DNA from: Ginsengibacter sp963792025
Lineage (GTDB): Bacteria; Bacteroidota; Bacteroidia; Chitinophagales; Chitinophagaceae
Assembly (NCBI GenBank): GCA_963792025.1
Contig: CAWBUS010000011.1
Location: forward strand, 1-64,000
Length of the DNA stretch: 64,000 nucleotides
Reading direction: 5' to 3'
The translations under genes and the position numbers were made by a program. The notes beneath the pieces were generated by a model. It did not search any database. It worked only from the letters and a program-made list of their open reading frames with translations, and was not told where the DNA came from. Below, in pieces: positions 16,444 through 25,889 of the stretch. The number at the start of each line of letters is the position of its first letter. Position 1 is the stretch's first letter.

Positions 16444-17157
16444 TTATTCTGAAAATTCGCCAAGCTTCGCCAGGTACCGGTCAACTTCTGAAGCCTTATC
16501 GGATGACGGGTATTCCTCTTTTATCTTTTTGAACAACTCAACAGCGTCTTTTGTTTTGCCCGTAGATTCCGCAAAGAGTGCTGCCCTGAAAAGAAATTCG
16601 GATGAAGTGAATTCATCTTTGTCATCTACATCCGCCGCTTTCTTATAATACTCGAGCGCATCATCGTTTTTATTTAATTCAGCGCTAGCATCTCCTATCA
16701 TTCCGTAAGCCCTGCTTTTTATTTGTGTTGCACCATTGGCATCGAAGTCCTTAAGAAATTTTATGGCCTTAGCGTATTGATGAAGATGCAGGTAACAGGC
16801 ACCGGCATAATATTCGCAAAGATTAGCAGCAGCAGTGCCAGCGTATTTATTGATGATTCTTAATGCACCATCGTTTCTTCCATCGCCATTAAGAACCTTG
16901 GCAGCCATCAATGCTTTTACAGAATCGGATCCCTGGGCATTACTGAAATCTGAAAAATATTTTTGCGTTACGAAAACAGCGTCATTCGCTTTGTCTTCTT
17001 TGGGAAGCTTAAACATGTATTTGTAAACGAGCCAACCGGCTAGTAAAACAATAACGGCAGTTCCTATATAAATTAACGGCTTATTGTAGTTTAACCAAAA
17101 TCCTCGTGCTCTTTGTATTGGATCTATTTCTATTTGTTGTGTTGCCTTAGCAGCCAT
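16444..17157 (-). CDS. Membrane-anchored TPR protein
   Basis: 237 residues. A single transmembrane helix near residues 29-50 (LIYIGTAVIVLLAGWLVYKY) follows a short cytosolic N-terminus. The rest consists of TPR-type helices, including YYAGACYLHLHQYAKAIKFL and AYGMIGDASAELNKNDDALE. The topology resembles YfgM-like proteins that act with the secretion machinery, but that role is only an analogy. It is in an operon-like arrangement with ribH and, 54 bases upstream, pdhA. Confidence 0.8.
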   Translation of the reverse strand: MAAKATQQIEIDPIQRARGFWLNYNKPLIYIGTAVIVLLAGWLVYKYMFKLPKEDKANDAVFVTQKYFSDFSNAQGSDSVKALMAAKVLNGDGRNDGALRIINKYAGTAAANLCEYYAGACYLHLHQYAKAIKFLKDFDANGATQIKSRAYGMIGDASAELNKNDDALEYYKKAADVDDKDEFTSSEFLFRAALFAESTGKTKDAVELFKKIKEEYPSSDKASEVDRYLAKLGEFSE

Positions 17158-17211
17158 CTTAAGTTTTTAATTTTCTTTACTAATTATTAAAATATTATTT
17201 ATGCAATTTTA

Positions 17212-18204
17212 TCAATCCATAATATATGGGTAATCGTCTTCTGCATAAATATCTTTATACATTTCATCATCATTAGGGAACGGACTTTCATCAGCAAACT
17301 TTACTGATTCTTCCACCTCAGCTTTTACTCTTTCGTTAATTGCTTCAATTTCTTCGTCACTAACACCAAAATCATTTTTTAATTTGGACAAAGAAGTTTC
17401 AACCGGATCCTGCAATTTGTATTCTTCCATTTCTTCTTTACTGCGATACTTTGCCGGATCACTCATACTGTGACCTTTATAACGATAAGTTTTCACTTCT
17501 AATAAAGTGGGCCCACCATTATCTCTTGCCCTTTTTACAGCCCGTTCCACCGCCTCATGTACCGTTTCGGGATTCATTCCATCTACCCTGTCGCCCGGCA
17601 TATCGTACGCATCGGCCAGTTTGTAAATATCCAACACGTTAGAGGTTCGGGCTACTGAAGTTCCCATTGCGTAGTTATTATTTTCGCATATAAAAACCAC
17701 AGGGAGTTTCCATAACATCGCCATATTAAATGTTTCATGAAGAATGCCCTGCCTTGCAGCGCCATCACCAAAGAAACATAAAACTGCATTTTTAGTGCCT
17801 TTATATTTTTCTGCGAAAGCTAAGCCTGCGCCCGTTCCAATCTGCGCTCCCACGATACCATGTCCGCCAAAAAATCGTTCTTTTACGCCAAACATATGCA
17901 TGCTGCCTCCTTTTCCTTTGCTGCAGCCGGTAGCTTTTGCATAAAGTTCTGCCATGCAGGATTTTGCTGACACACCTTTCGCGATTGCCAATGCATGGTC
18001 ACGATACGCTGTTATAAAAATGTCTTCGGGAATCGTAGCAGTCATACAGCCTGCAGCTATCGCTTCCTGACCGATATATAAATGACAAAATCCACGGATC
18101 TTTTGCATTCCGTACATCTGCCCGGCTTTTTCTTCAAACCTGCGTAGTAAAAGCATTAGTTCGTACCAATACAAATAAGTTTCTTTTGTAAACTTTGTAG
18201 CCAA
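17212..18204 (-). CDS. pdhA: Pyruvate dehydrogenase E1 component, alpha subunit
   Basis: 330 residues, the usual size for a separate E1 alpha. Motifs in order: FEEKAGQMYGMQKIRGFCHL, GHGIVGAQIGTGAGLAFAEK, the thiamine diphosphate motif FFGDGAARQGILHETFNMA (GDG...N), ENNNYAMGTS and YRYKGHSMSDPAKYRSKEE, the phosphorylation-loop-like segment. It decarboxylates pyruvate with the beta subunit, which is not adjacent here. The acidic C-terminus (YAEDDYPYIMD) is typical for Bacteroidota. Confidence 0.95.
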   Translation of the reverse strand: MATKFTKETYLYWYELMLLLRRFEEKAGQMYGMQKIRGFCHLYIGQEAIAAGCMTATIPEDIFITAYRDHALAIAKGVSAKSCMAELYAKATGCSKGKGGSMHMFGVKERFFGGHGIVGAQIGTGAGLAFAEKYKGTKNAVLCFFGDGAARQGILHETFNMAMLWKLPVVFICENNNYAMGTSVARTSNVLDIYKLADAYDMPGDRVDGMNPETVHEAVERAVKRARDNGGPTLLEVKTYRYKGHSMSDPAKYRSKEEMEEYKLQDPVETSLSKLKNDFGVSDEEIEAINERVKAEVEESVKFADESPFPNDDEMYKDIYAEDDYPYIMD

Positions 18205-18325
18205 GTTTATAATTTTTAGGCGGCAAAGATAGGGTAAAAAGAAAAATAATGTGAGATGAGTTTAAAGCAAAAAAACAGTTAACAAAAAATATATAAATAT
18301 CCCCTCTTAATTAAAATTCATTCAT

Positions 18326-18354
18326 AAAAAAACCGGCTCCTATGCCGGTTTTTT
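18326..18354. terminator. Bidirectional rho-independent terminator
   Basis: Stem AACCGGC (18331-18337) / GCCGGTT (18344-18350) with a 6-nt loop, flanked by an A-run on the left and a T-run on the right, so it could work in either direction. It lies between the tail-specific protease stop and the pdhA start and most likely ends a read-in transcript. Confidence 0.7.
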
Positions 18355-18372
18355 AAATATATATTTTTTGAA

Positions 18373-20538
18373 CTATTTTTTATTCACTTGGGCGAGTTGT
18401 TCTTCGCCAATCATCTTGTCTACAACTTTTACGGTTTGATTAATATAGATATCATCGCCTATGCGCTTCAGGAATTGCGTGTTCTTGGCTATCTTACCGG
18501 AATCATCACCCAATTCAAGTGAATCTGCAGCAATATTGTGAACTGCGAATTCATTTTTAAGTTTGGTAAGACTATCCAGCTTTTTTGCAAGAGCTTTCAT
18601 CTGATCAACCTGTGCACGATATTGTTGAATATTAAGGGGAGTCTCTTTGTCATTATATTTATCCAATAAATTTACATCTTCTCTTATGCCTGTGAAAACG
18701 GGGCTTTTACTAAGATCGGCATTAGCTTCCGCAACAATTGAGTTATAACTGTATCCGGGATTCCAGGTTGTATAATTTGCTTTTGGAATCTCATCCCAGC
18801 TCAAAGCATCGGGATTATCTTTTTCACGAAATTTTACATTCTCCAACCGGTCAGGAATAATAATGTCGGGCACTACACCACGCAATTGAGTTGCACCACC
18901 ATTAATACGGTAAAACTTTCTGAAAGTAAGTTTTATATCGCCCAGTCCTTCCGCAGGCTTACTAAACAATGGATTTTCTGACTGCGGATCTAAAGATATA
19001 CTGCGCTGAACCGTTCCTTTGCCGTATGTGGAGGTACTGCCGATGATAACACCGCGGTGATAATCCTGGATAGCAGCGGCAAAAATTTCTGAAGCAGAGG
19101 CGCTCATCTCATCCACCATTACGGCCAGCGGGCCAGTATATAAAACATCTTTATCTCTGTCGCTAAGAATACTGGCTTTTTCATCACGGCCTTTTACCTG
19201 GCATATCGGGCCATCTTTGATAAATAATCCAGCCATATCTACCACATCATTTAAAGAGCCCCCGCCATTACCGCGCAGGTCGATGACGATTCCGTCTACA
19301 TTGGCTGCTTTTAATTTTTCTACTTCCTTGGCAACATCTGTCGCAGACCTGCGGGCAGATGGATCATCGAAGTCTGCGTAGAATTCGGGTAAATAGATAT
19401 AGCCTATTTTATTTGCGCCATCATTTACAATCGCACTTTTTGCAAAAGTATCTTCCAAAGAAATTTTATCTCTTAAGATGGGAACCACTTTAATGGTACC
19501 ATCCGATTTTTTAAGTGTGAGTCTCACTTCAGAGCCCTTCTGTTCACCTCTAATCAGTTTAACCGCGTCAGTAACCGAAAACCCTGTTACATCAACGGGA
19601 GTAGCGCTACCCTGTGCAACTTTTATTATTTCATCTTCAGGTTGTATTTCACCTGATTTCCAGGCGGGGCCCCCGCTGATGAGGCTAGAAATTTTTATTT
19701 TACCATCGTCCTCTTTTAACTGCGCTCCTATGCCAAAGAATGTTCCACTCAGTAACTCATCAAAACTTCTTTTATCAACAGGTTCAAAATAGGTGGTATG
19801 CGGATCCATGCTGCTTGTAATGGCATTTACGAAATCACTAAACATATCGTCCGGAGTGTTGTGGTTTTTTAAGGTTTGGAAATAGCGATCCATTTGCCGG
19901 CTAACCACTTCACGGGCCTCTCTCTCGAGAGTAGAATCCGGTTTCCAACTGGAATCAGTCTTGCCTTTAGGCATCTTCGCTGATTGCTTATCTCTTTCAT
20001 CCTGCATATCAACAAAACGTCCAAGTACCAGGTATTTCAAACGTTTTCTTCCATAGTCATATCTTTCGGCTTCCGTTTTGGGATACGTTCTTTTATCGCC
20101 GTCAAGTTGCAACGATTCGTCTTTTGAAAAATCAAATGGCTTACTTAAAATATCTTTATAATTTTTTGCAACTTCGTCCAGTCGTGCAAGGTAGACTTTG
20201 GTGATTGCATAAAAAGATTCCAGCGGTTCCCCGTGAATCTCATCATCTATTTTGTTCTGATATTTTTTAAAGTCGTCTATGTCCTTCTGGTAAAAAATGA
20301 ATTTATCGGGATCAAGACCGTCTTCATATTTATTTAATACTTCTTTTGAAAATGCATCGTCAATTTTCTTAGGGCTATAATGACCCTCTTCAAGAACAAT
20401 TCCAACATTTTTCAGGACCTTTTCGTATTTCGTTTTGGGATTGTCACTCAACCGGTCGCCTCTGCCCATTACGCCATATGCTACAAACAAGCCGCCACAA
20501 ATAAGTATCAAAAGGACGGGTATAAATTTTTTACTCAT
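18373..20538 (-). CDS. Carboxy-terminal (tail-specific) processing protease, S41
   Basis: The start at 20538 (MSKKFIPVLLILICGGLFVA) is chosen because it places a signal or anchor helix at the N-terminus; an in-frame ATG lies upstream. About 721 residues: an N-terminal helical domain with HYSPKKIDDAFSKEVLNKY, a PDZ domain (FFGIGAQLKEDDGKIKI onward) and the S41 protease domain. The catalytic Ser is in SASASEIFAAAIQDY and the Lys in GSTSTYGKGTVQ. A long C-terminal helical region follows. It is a periplasmic Prc-like protease acting on C-termini. Confidence 0.92.
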   Translation of the reverse strand: MSKKFIPVLLILICGGLFVAYGVMGRGDRLSDNPKTKYEKVLKNVGIVLEEGHYSPKKIDDAFSKEVLNKYEDGLDPDKFIFYQKDIDDFKKYQNKIDDEIHGEPLESFYAITKVYLARLDEVAKNYKDILSKPFDFSKDESLQLDGDKRTYPKTEAERYDYGRKRLKYLVLGRFVDMQDERDKQSAKMPKGKTDSSWKPDSTLEREAREVVSRQMDRYFQTLKNHNTPDDMFSDFVNAITSSMDPHTTYFEPVDKRSFDELLSGTFFGIGAQLKEDDGKIKISSLISGGPAWKSGEIQPEDEIIKVAQGSATPVDVTGFSVTDAVKLIRGEQKGSEVRLTLKKSDGTIKVVPILRDKISLEDTFAKSAIVNDGANKIGYIYLPEFYADFDDPSARRSATDVAKEVEKLKAANVDGIVIDLRGNGGGSLNDVVDMAGLFIKDGPICQVKGRDEKASILSDRDKDVLYTGPLAVMVDEMSASASEIFAAAIQDYHRGVIIGSTSTYGKGTVQRSISLDPQSENPLFSKPAEGLGDIKLTFRKFYRINGGATQLRGVVPDIIIPDRLENVKFREKDNPDALSWDEIPKANYTTWNPGYSYNSIVAEANADLSKSPVFTGIREDVNLLDKYNDKETPLNIQQYRAQVDQMKALAKKLDSLTKLKNEFAVHNIAADSLELGDDSGKIAKNTQFLKRIGDDIYINQTVKVVDKMIGEEQLAQVNKK

Positions 20539-20697
20539 AATAAAATTCATTAAAGGATTCATACGTAAAAATAACAGAAAATAGATTCCGCAATTAAAAA
20601 TAGTATGTTTTATTAACAAAGGTTTTGTATAATGTATGGACGGTTATTTTAATAAATTATTGCCTTAATTAAAAAGAAAGAAGGATATCATAAAAAA

Positions 20698-20722
20698 ATC
20701 CCGCCGATGAGCGGGATTTTTT
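20698..20722 (-). terminator. Terminator after tRNA-His
   Basis: On the minus strand, ATCCCGC (20717-20711) pairs with GCGGGAT (20704-20698) around a 6-nt loop and is followed by a run of seven Ts. It lies directly after the 3' end of tRNA-His and would end that transcript. Confidence 0.85.
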
Positions 20723-20724
20723 TG

Positions 20725-20799
20725 GGTGGATGATGGGGCTCGAACCCACGACCCTCAGAATCACAATCTGATGCTCTAACCAACTGAGCTACAACCACC
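20725..20799 (-). tRNA. tRNA-His (GTG)
   Basis: A cloverleaf is visible. The D arm is GTAGCTCAGTTGGTTAGAGC. The anticodon stem-loop has GTG within CAGATTGTGATTCTG. The T arm is GTGGG TTCGAGC CCCAT. The extra G at position -1 (20799) opposite C73 is the histidine identity element. The acceptor stem GTGGTTG pairs with CATCCAC except for a U-U mismatch at the fifth pair. CCA is not encoded. Confidence 0.93.
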
Positions 20800-21096
20800 G
20801 TTTATAAAGGGCCAAAATTAATTAAAAATTTAAACTAAAAACAAATGCATTTAGTAATGTTTCTGAAATTGTCATTCTTTTTGAATGTTATCAAACTTTT
20901 ATCTCAATGCAAAACTTACGCCGTTTGAATTTGAAATAAATATTGAACTATCCCGAAGGAAATAAGATGAATTGGCGTCTAATCTTTACCGTTCATATAT
21001 TATTTAATTTTTATTTTCATGGGTATTCTGAAATTTGCCCCGTCTTCGAAAACTAAAATCTCCCTCAGTATTTAAATCAATACATAGAAAACTTTT
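20800..21096. other. Intergenic, nothing assigned
   Basis: About 297 A+T-rich bases between tRNA-His and the receptor gene. They should hold the tRNA promoter on the minus strand and the receptor promoter on the plus strand, but I cannot point to good boxes for either. Confidence 0.4.
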
Positions 21097-23730
21097 ATGA
21101 AAAAAATTTACTTTCTCCTGTTTACTTTCATACTTACGGGTAGCATTTTCGGTCAATATCCCGGTGGCGGCGCTCGTGGTGGACAAAGCATGAATCTTGG
21201 GCATTTTTATGGTAAGGTTGTTGACGATGTTACTGGTAAACCAATAGAAGCTGCTTCTATTCAACTTTCTCAAAATAAAATGGATACCGCCTTAAAGAAG
21301 AGACGGGATTTTGTTGTTGCTGTTATGCTTACCGATAAAAAAGGAGAGTTTAGCATTGATAAACTTCCGGTTCTTACAACTTATCAACTTATAATTACCG
21401 CTATTGGGTATAAAACCTTCAGCGAAAAAGTAGCCTTTAATCTCAAAATAAGTGGTGGCGATATGAGCCAGATGTTAAACGCTGTTGACAAAGATCTCGG
21501 CAATATTAAACTGATACAAAATGCGGAACAGTTGAAGGAAGTTGTGGTTACCGGAGAGAAAAGTATAGTGCAGATGAATATTGACAGAAAGGTTTTTAAT
21601 GTGGATAAAAGTATAACCAGCGTGGGCGGTACCGCGGTAGATGTATTAAAAAATGTACCATCAGTAAATGTAGATATCGATGGTAATGTTACGCTGCGTA
21701 ATGCAACGCCAACAATATTTATTGATGGACGTCCGACTACTTTAACGCTTGACCAGATACCGGCAGACGAAATTGAAAGTGTTGAGGTAATTACTAATCC
21801 ATCAGCAAAGTTTGATGCCTCGGGAGGAGGTTCTGGCATTCTTAATATAGTTCTTAAGAAAAACAGGAAACCTGGTTACAATGGAAATTTGCGAGCTAAT
21901 GTTGATTCCAGGCTTCGTTATGGATTAGGTGCTGATATTAATATTAAACAAGGAAAAATAAACTTCTTTGCCAATACAATGTATAACCAAAGAAAAAGTC
22001 TAAGTACACAATCTACCGAGCGCAATGACTATGTTGATAGTGTTAGCGCTTTACTTTCGCAAAGTGATAAACCGGTAAGCACAGGGCATTTTGCATTTGC
22101 CCGTGCAGGGTTTGATTATTTTCCGGATAACAGGAACACATTCACGCTTTCCGGAGTTATTGTAGGTGGCCGTTTCAACAGTGCGGATGAGTTGAATATT
22201 AATCGCGATAGTAATTATGTTTCATCCGTGTCACAGGAAAAAGGTATTACCAATTCTGATGGCCATTTCGCATTTAATAATTATGGTACTACCCTAAGCT
22301 TTAAACATAATTTCGCAAAGCCAAATAAAAATGTGACGGCCGATCTTAATTACAACTGGAGCAACAATTCAAATAACAGTGAATTTTCGACCCAATATTT
22401 TAACCTGGATAACACGCCGAAAACCCCGCTGTACCAGCAAAAAATAACAGGTGGCGGAACTACCAGGTATTTTACAGGGCAAACCGATTATACCAATCCA
22501 ATAAACGATAAAATGAAACTGGAGGCGGGCCTTAGAGCAGCGGTTAGAAATTACAGCAGTCACAATGAAAACTTTTTTTACGATGCTGCTAATTCAAAAT
22601 ACCTAACCATCCCCGGCCTCGATAGTAAATATCAATTCCAGGACCAGGTGTATGCTGCTTACACTACTTTTTCGCAGAAAATAAATGATTTTACTTATCA
22701 ATTAGGCGGAAGAATTGAAAGTTCTTTATACACCGGACAACTGGTAGATTCCAACCAGGCTTTCAAAAATTCTTTCCCACTTAGTTTTTTTCCGAGCATA
22801 TTCTTAACTCAAAAAATTAATGATAAACAGGACATTCAATTGAACTACTCCAGGAAAATTAACAGGCCCAATTTCTTCCAATTGATTCCTTATTATAATT
22901 ATACTGATTCACTGAACATAAGTCGTGGTAATCCTGATTTGAAGCCAGAGTTCACGAGTTTATTTGAGTTCAACTACGATGTTAATTTTCAAAAAGGAAA
23001 CAATCTTATAGCAACTATTTATTATCGCCACACAAATGATCTTATCACCCAGTTTCAATACAGAACCTTAAATCCTAATCCGTCAAAAACAGATTCTATA
23101 TTTCTTACTTCATTTGCAAATGCAAATAGTTCGAGTGCTTACGGCCTGGAGGTAACTTCTTTGAATAATATCACCAGGTGGTGGTCTCTAACAGCCAATG
23201 TAAACCTGTATAATTCGAAACTTAATGGAAACAATCTCCAGAGTAATCTTAATAATCAACAAGTGAGTTGGTTTGGTAAACTTAATAATACCTTTAAATT
23301 ACCCGCCAATTATTCGATACAGTTCACGGGAGATTATACGAGTAAAACAATATTGCCTCCTAACCGCAGCGGTGGCGGCGGTGGTAACTTTTTTCGTGGA
23401 GGAAGCCTGGCGTTAGCAAACGGGTATACAGAACCTGTTTATGGGTTCGATATCGCATTCAAAAAAGAGTTCCTTAAAGATAAATCCGCTTCGCTATCAG
23501 TAAGTATGAATGATATATTTAGAACGAGGGTTTATAAGGTTCATTCCGAGTCTGATATATCGCCTAATGTTTATTCTACCCAGTTCAACGAACGCACCAG
23601 GGATCCTCAAATGGTGAGGGTAAATTTCAGTTACCGGTTTGGTAAAGTTGATGTGTCGTTATTTAAGCGTAAGAATCTTAAAGCAGAACAGGAAGGTATG
23701 CAGAACGGTATGCAGGGAGTATCTCAATAA
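21097..23730 (+). CDS. TonB-dependent receptor-like outer-membrane protein
   Basis: 877 residues. A signal peptide ends near GSIFGQYPGGG. There is a carboxypeptidase-regulatory-like domain at about residues 35-130 (GKVVDDVTGKPIEAASIQLS), then a plug-like region (VDVLKNVPSVNVDIDGNVTL, ESVEVITNPSAKFDASGGG), and a long OMP_b-brl_3-type barrel. A Gly-rich loop (RSGGGGGNFFRGG) lies near the end. The last residues continue past the barrel with a Gln/Gly-rich tail (EGMQNGMQGVSQ). The ligand is not known. Confidence 0.88.
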   Translation: MKKIYFLLFTFILTGSIFGQYPGGGARGGQSMNLGHFYGKVVDDVTGKPIEAASIQLSQNKMDTALKKRRDFVVAVMLTDKKGEFSIDKLPVLTTYQLIITAIGYKTFSEKVAFNLKISGGDMSQMLNAVDKDLGNIKLIQNAEQLKEVVVTGEKSIVQMNIDRKVFNVDKSITSVGGTAVDVLKNVPSVNVDIDGNVTLRNATPTIFIDGRPTTLTLDQIPADEIESVEVITNPSAKFDASGGGSGILNIVLKKNRKPGYNGNLRANVDSRLRYGLGADINIKQGKINFFANTMYNQRKSLSTQSTERNDYVDSVSALLSQSDKPVSTGHFAFARAGFDYFPDNRNTFTLSGVIVGGRFNSADELNINRDSNYVSSVSQEKGITNSDGHFAFNNYGTTLSFKHNFAKPNKNVTADLNYNWSNNSNNSEFSTQYFNLDNTPKTPLYQQKITGGGTTRYFTGQTDYTNPINDKMKLEAGLRAAVRNYSSHNENFFYDAANSKYLTIPGLDSKYQFQDQVYAAYTTFSQKINDFTYQLGGRIESSLYTGQLVDSNQAFKNSFPLSFFPSIFLTQKINDKQDIQLNYSRKINRPNFFQLIPYYNYTDSLNISRGNPDLKPEFTSLFEFNYDVNFQKGNNLIATIYYRHTNDLITQFQYRTLNPNPSKTDSIFLTSFANANSSSAYGLEVTSLNNITRWWSLTANVNLYNSKLNGNNLQSNLNNQQVSWFGKLNNTFKLPANYSIQFTGDYTSKTILPPNRSGGGGGNFFRGGSLALANGYTEPVYGFDIAFKKEFLKDKSASLSVSMNDIFRTRVYKVHSESDISPNVYSTQFNERTRDPQMVRVNFSYRFGKVDVSLFKRKNLKAEQEGMQNGMQGVSQ

Positions 23731-23972
23731 AATTATTCTGTGAAAATTAGAGGGGCGCTATTGCAAAAGTTAGTTTGAACGTGACTTTTAATAGCGCTTC
23801 TTCATTTGAGATAGTTCAGTGCTGATCTTAAAAATGTATTACCTCCAGGGTCTGAGTTGAAGTCCCAGTGGTCTGAAAAATAAATTCCATTTATATTTGC
23901 GCACTTTCAATAAAAATTGTTGGAGGGAATTTCTTTACTTGTTGCGATGAGCAACTAAAATATTTTATCGTT

Positions 23973-25073
23973 ATGCCGTTACGTGCCGGGATTGTGGGAT
24001 TACCCAATGTGGGAAAGTCAACTTTATTTAATGCAGTCAGCAATAGTGCAAAAGCACAGGCAAGCAATTACAGATTTTGTACCATTGAACCAAATGTAGG
24101 ACTGGTCAATGTTCCAGACGAACGATTGGAAAAGCTGGCCGGGTTAGTTAAGCCAGATCGAATCGTTCCGACTCAAATTGAAATAGTTGACATAGCTGGC
24201 CTCGTAAAAGGAGCAAGCAAGGGTGAAGGTTTAGGAAATAAATTTCTTGCCAACATACGTGAAGTAGATGCAATAATTCATGTAGTGAGATGTTTTGAAG
24301 ATGAAAATATTTTGCGTGATGAAGGTCCCATTAACCCAATTAGTGATAAGGAAATAATTGAGACTGAATTACAGTTAAAGGATCTGGACAGCGTTGAAAG
24401 AAAACTATCCCGAACTGAAAAAATGCTGAAGACCGGCGATATAAAAATAAAGCACGAATACGAAGTGTTGGTTAAATGCAAAGCACATCTTGAAAAGGGC
24501 AAAAACATTCTTTCGCTCGATTTAAGTAAGGAAGATAAAGCAGCCATTGCTGAAAACTTCTTACTAACGGATAAGCCTGTACTGTATGTGGCGAATGTTG
24601 ACGAAGCGTCTATGCATACAGGTAATAAATATTCTGATTTACTGATAGAGGCGGCTAAAGCAGAAAATGCGCAGGTTATTATTATGACCAATGCTATTGA
24701 GGCACAAATAGCCGAATTTGAAAATCCGGAAGACAAGCAAATGTTTATGGATGAATATAAAATGGAAGAACCTGCCTTGGATCGCTTAATTCATTCTGCT
24801 TATAAACTATTGGACCTTTCTACCTATTTTACTGCCGGAGTTCAGGAAGTACGTGCCTGGACCATTCACCACGGCTGGAAAGCTCCGCAGGCTGCGGCTG
24901 TTATTCATACTGATTTTGAAAAAGGCTTTATTAAGGCTGAAGTAATTTCTTACAATGATTTTATCCACTATGGTTCCGAAGCTGCCTGCCGTGAAAATGG
25001 TAAGTTAAGAATTGAAGGAAAGGAATATATCGTTCATGATGGCGACGTAATGCATTTTAGATTTAACGTATAA
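23973..25073 (+). CDS. ychF: Redox-regulated ATPase YchF
   Basis: 366 residues, the normal length of this Obg-like P-loop NTPase. It has the G1 motif GIVGLPNVGKSTLFNAV near residues 6-22, FCTIEPNVG, DIAGLVKGASKGEGLGN (G3), and a non-canonical G4 (NVDEAS) that favours ATP. The C-terminal TGS domain ends with VHDGDVMHFRFNV. It associates with ribosomes and responds to stress. It is a single-gene unit with a TATATTTG-like box about 75 bases upstream. Confidence 0.97.
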   Translation: MPLRAGIVGLPNVGKSTLFNAVSNSAKAQASNYRFCTIEPNVGLVNVPDERLEKLAGLVKPDRIVPTQIEIVDIAGLVKGASKGEGLGNKFLANIREVDAIIHVVRCFEDENILRDEGPINPISDKEIIETELQLKDLDSVERKLSRTEKMLKTGDIKIKHEYEVLVKCKAHLEKGKNILSLDLSKEDKAAIAENFLLTDKPVLYVANVDEASMHTGNKYSDLLIEAAKAENAQVIIMTNAIEAQIAEFENPEDKQMFMDEYKMEEPALDRLIHSAYKLLDLSTYFTAGVQEVRAWTIHHGWKAPQAAAVIHTDFEKGFIKAEVISYNDFIHYGSEAACRENGKLRIEGKEYIVHDGDVMHFRFNV

Positions 25074-25180
25074 GTAATTCTTCACCCTACCCTGCGCATG
25101 ACGAAATCGAATCCTTCATTCTTTAAATACAACTAACAGAAATGCGTACTTGCTGTTTTAATATATCTGTAATTAAGTGA

Positions 25181-25651
25181 TTATTTGAAATGTGCTCTCA
25201 GCATCCAGGCCATTTTCTCGTGCGTTTCCATAAGGCCTGTTATAAAATCGCTGGTTCCGGCATCCTTGTAAGTATCAGCAAAAGGATTCACGTTACCCCT
25301 TATGAATTCAATAATCGTTTCATGATCTGCCAATAGCTCTTTTATAAAATCAAGACTACCATTCTTATTTTCAGTTTCGCTAAGGTGTGTAAGTTTTAAA
25401 AAGCTTTTTAGTGTTGCCGGCGCATAATGACCAATTGTACGAATACGCTCCGCAACACTATCCATGATGTCATCAAGCTGCTCATATTGAGATTCAAAAA
25501 ATAAATGCATAGCATGAAAATCACTTCCTTCAACATTCCAATGTGCGTTTCTTGTTTTCGTGTATAGAACAAATTCGTCAGCTAATAATTTTGACAATGC
25601 TACTGAAACAGCTTGCCTGTTTTTCTGGGTAATTCCAATATTAGTTTCCAT
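25181..25651 (-). CDS. dps: Dps-family ferritin-like DNA-protection protein
   Basis: The start at 25651 (METNIGITQKNRQAV) gives 156 residues, the normal Dps length; the longer reading adds an unlikely N-terminus. The ferroxidase site is visible in TRNAHWNVEGSDFHAMHLFF and EQLDDIMDSVAERIRTIG (His, His, Asp, Glu). The protein forms dodecamers that oxidise and store iron and protect DNA under oxidative stress. It stands alone and converges on ychF. Confidence 0.93.
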   Translation of the reverse strand: METNIGITQKNRQAVSVALSKLLADEFVLYTKTRNAHWNVEGSDFHAMHLFFESQYEQLDDIMDSVAERIRTIGHYAPATLKSFLKLTHLSETENKNGSLDFIKELLADHETIIEFIRGNVNPFADTYKDAGTSDFITGLMETHEKMAWMLRAHFK

Positions 25652-25889
25652 GATTAATTTTTTAGCGATTAAAATATTTAATTGAATTGTAATATGCAAT
25701 TTACTACAAGAAAAAGTTTTATTGGTTTATGCCTGTATCAAATCTTTGTTTTATTTATCGATTTACCCTTACATTTTACCAATCGGGAACTTATCATCGA
25801 TAAAATCCAGCAAAGAGAATTCATTGTTCGATTCGCAAAATTTAAATTGAAAATGACTCACCAGTATAAACATCGTTACTTTTGCCGGA

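Noticed and set aside
16428..16500. FMN riboswitch before ribH
   Set aside because: The gene is 15 bases downstream of another coding sequence, leaving no room for a riboswitch.
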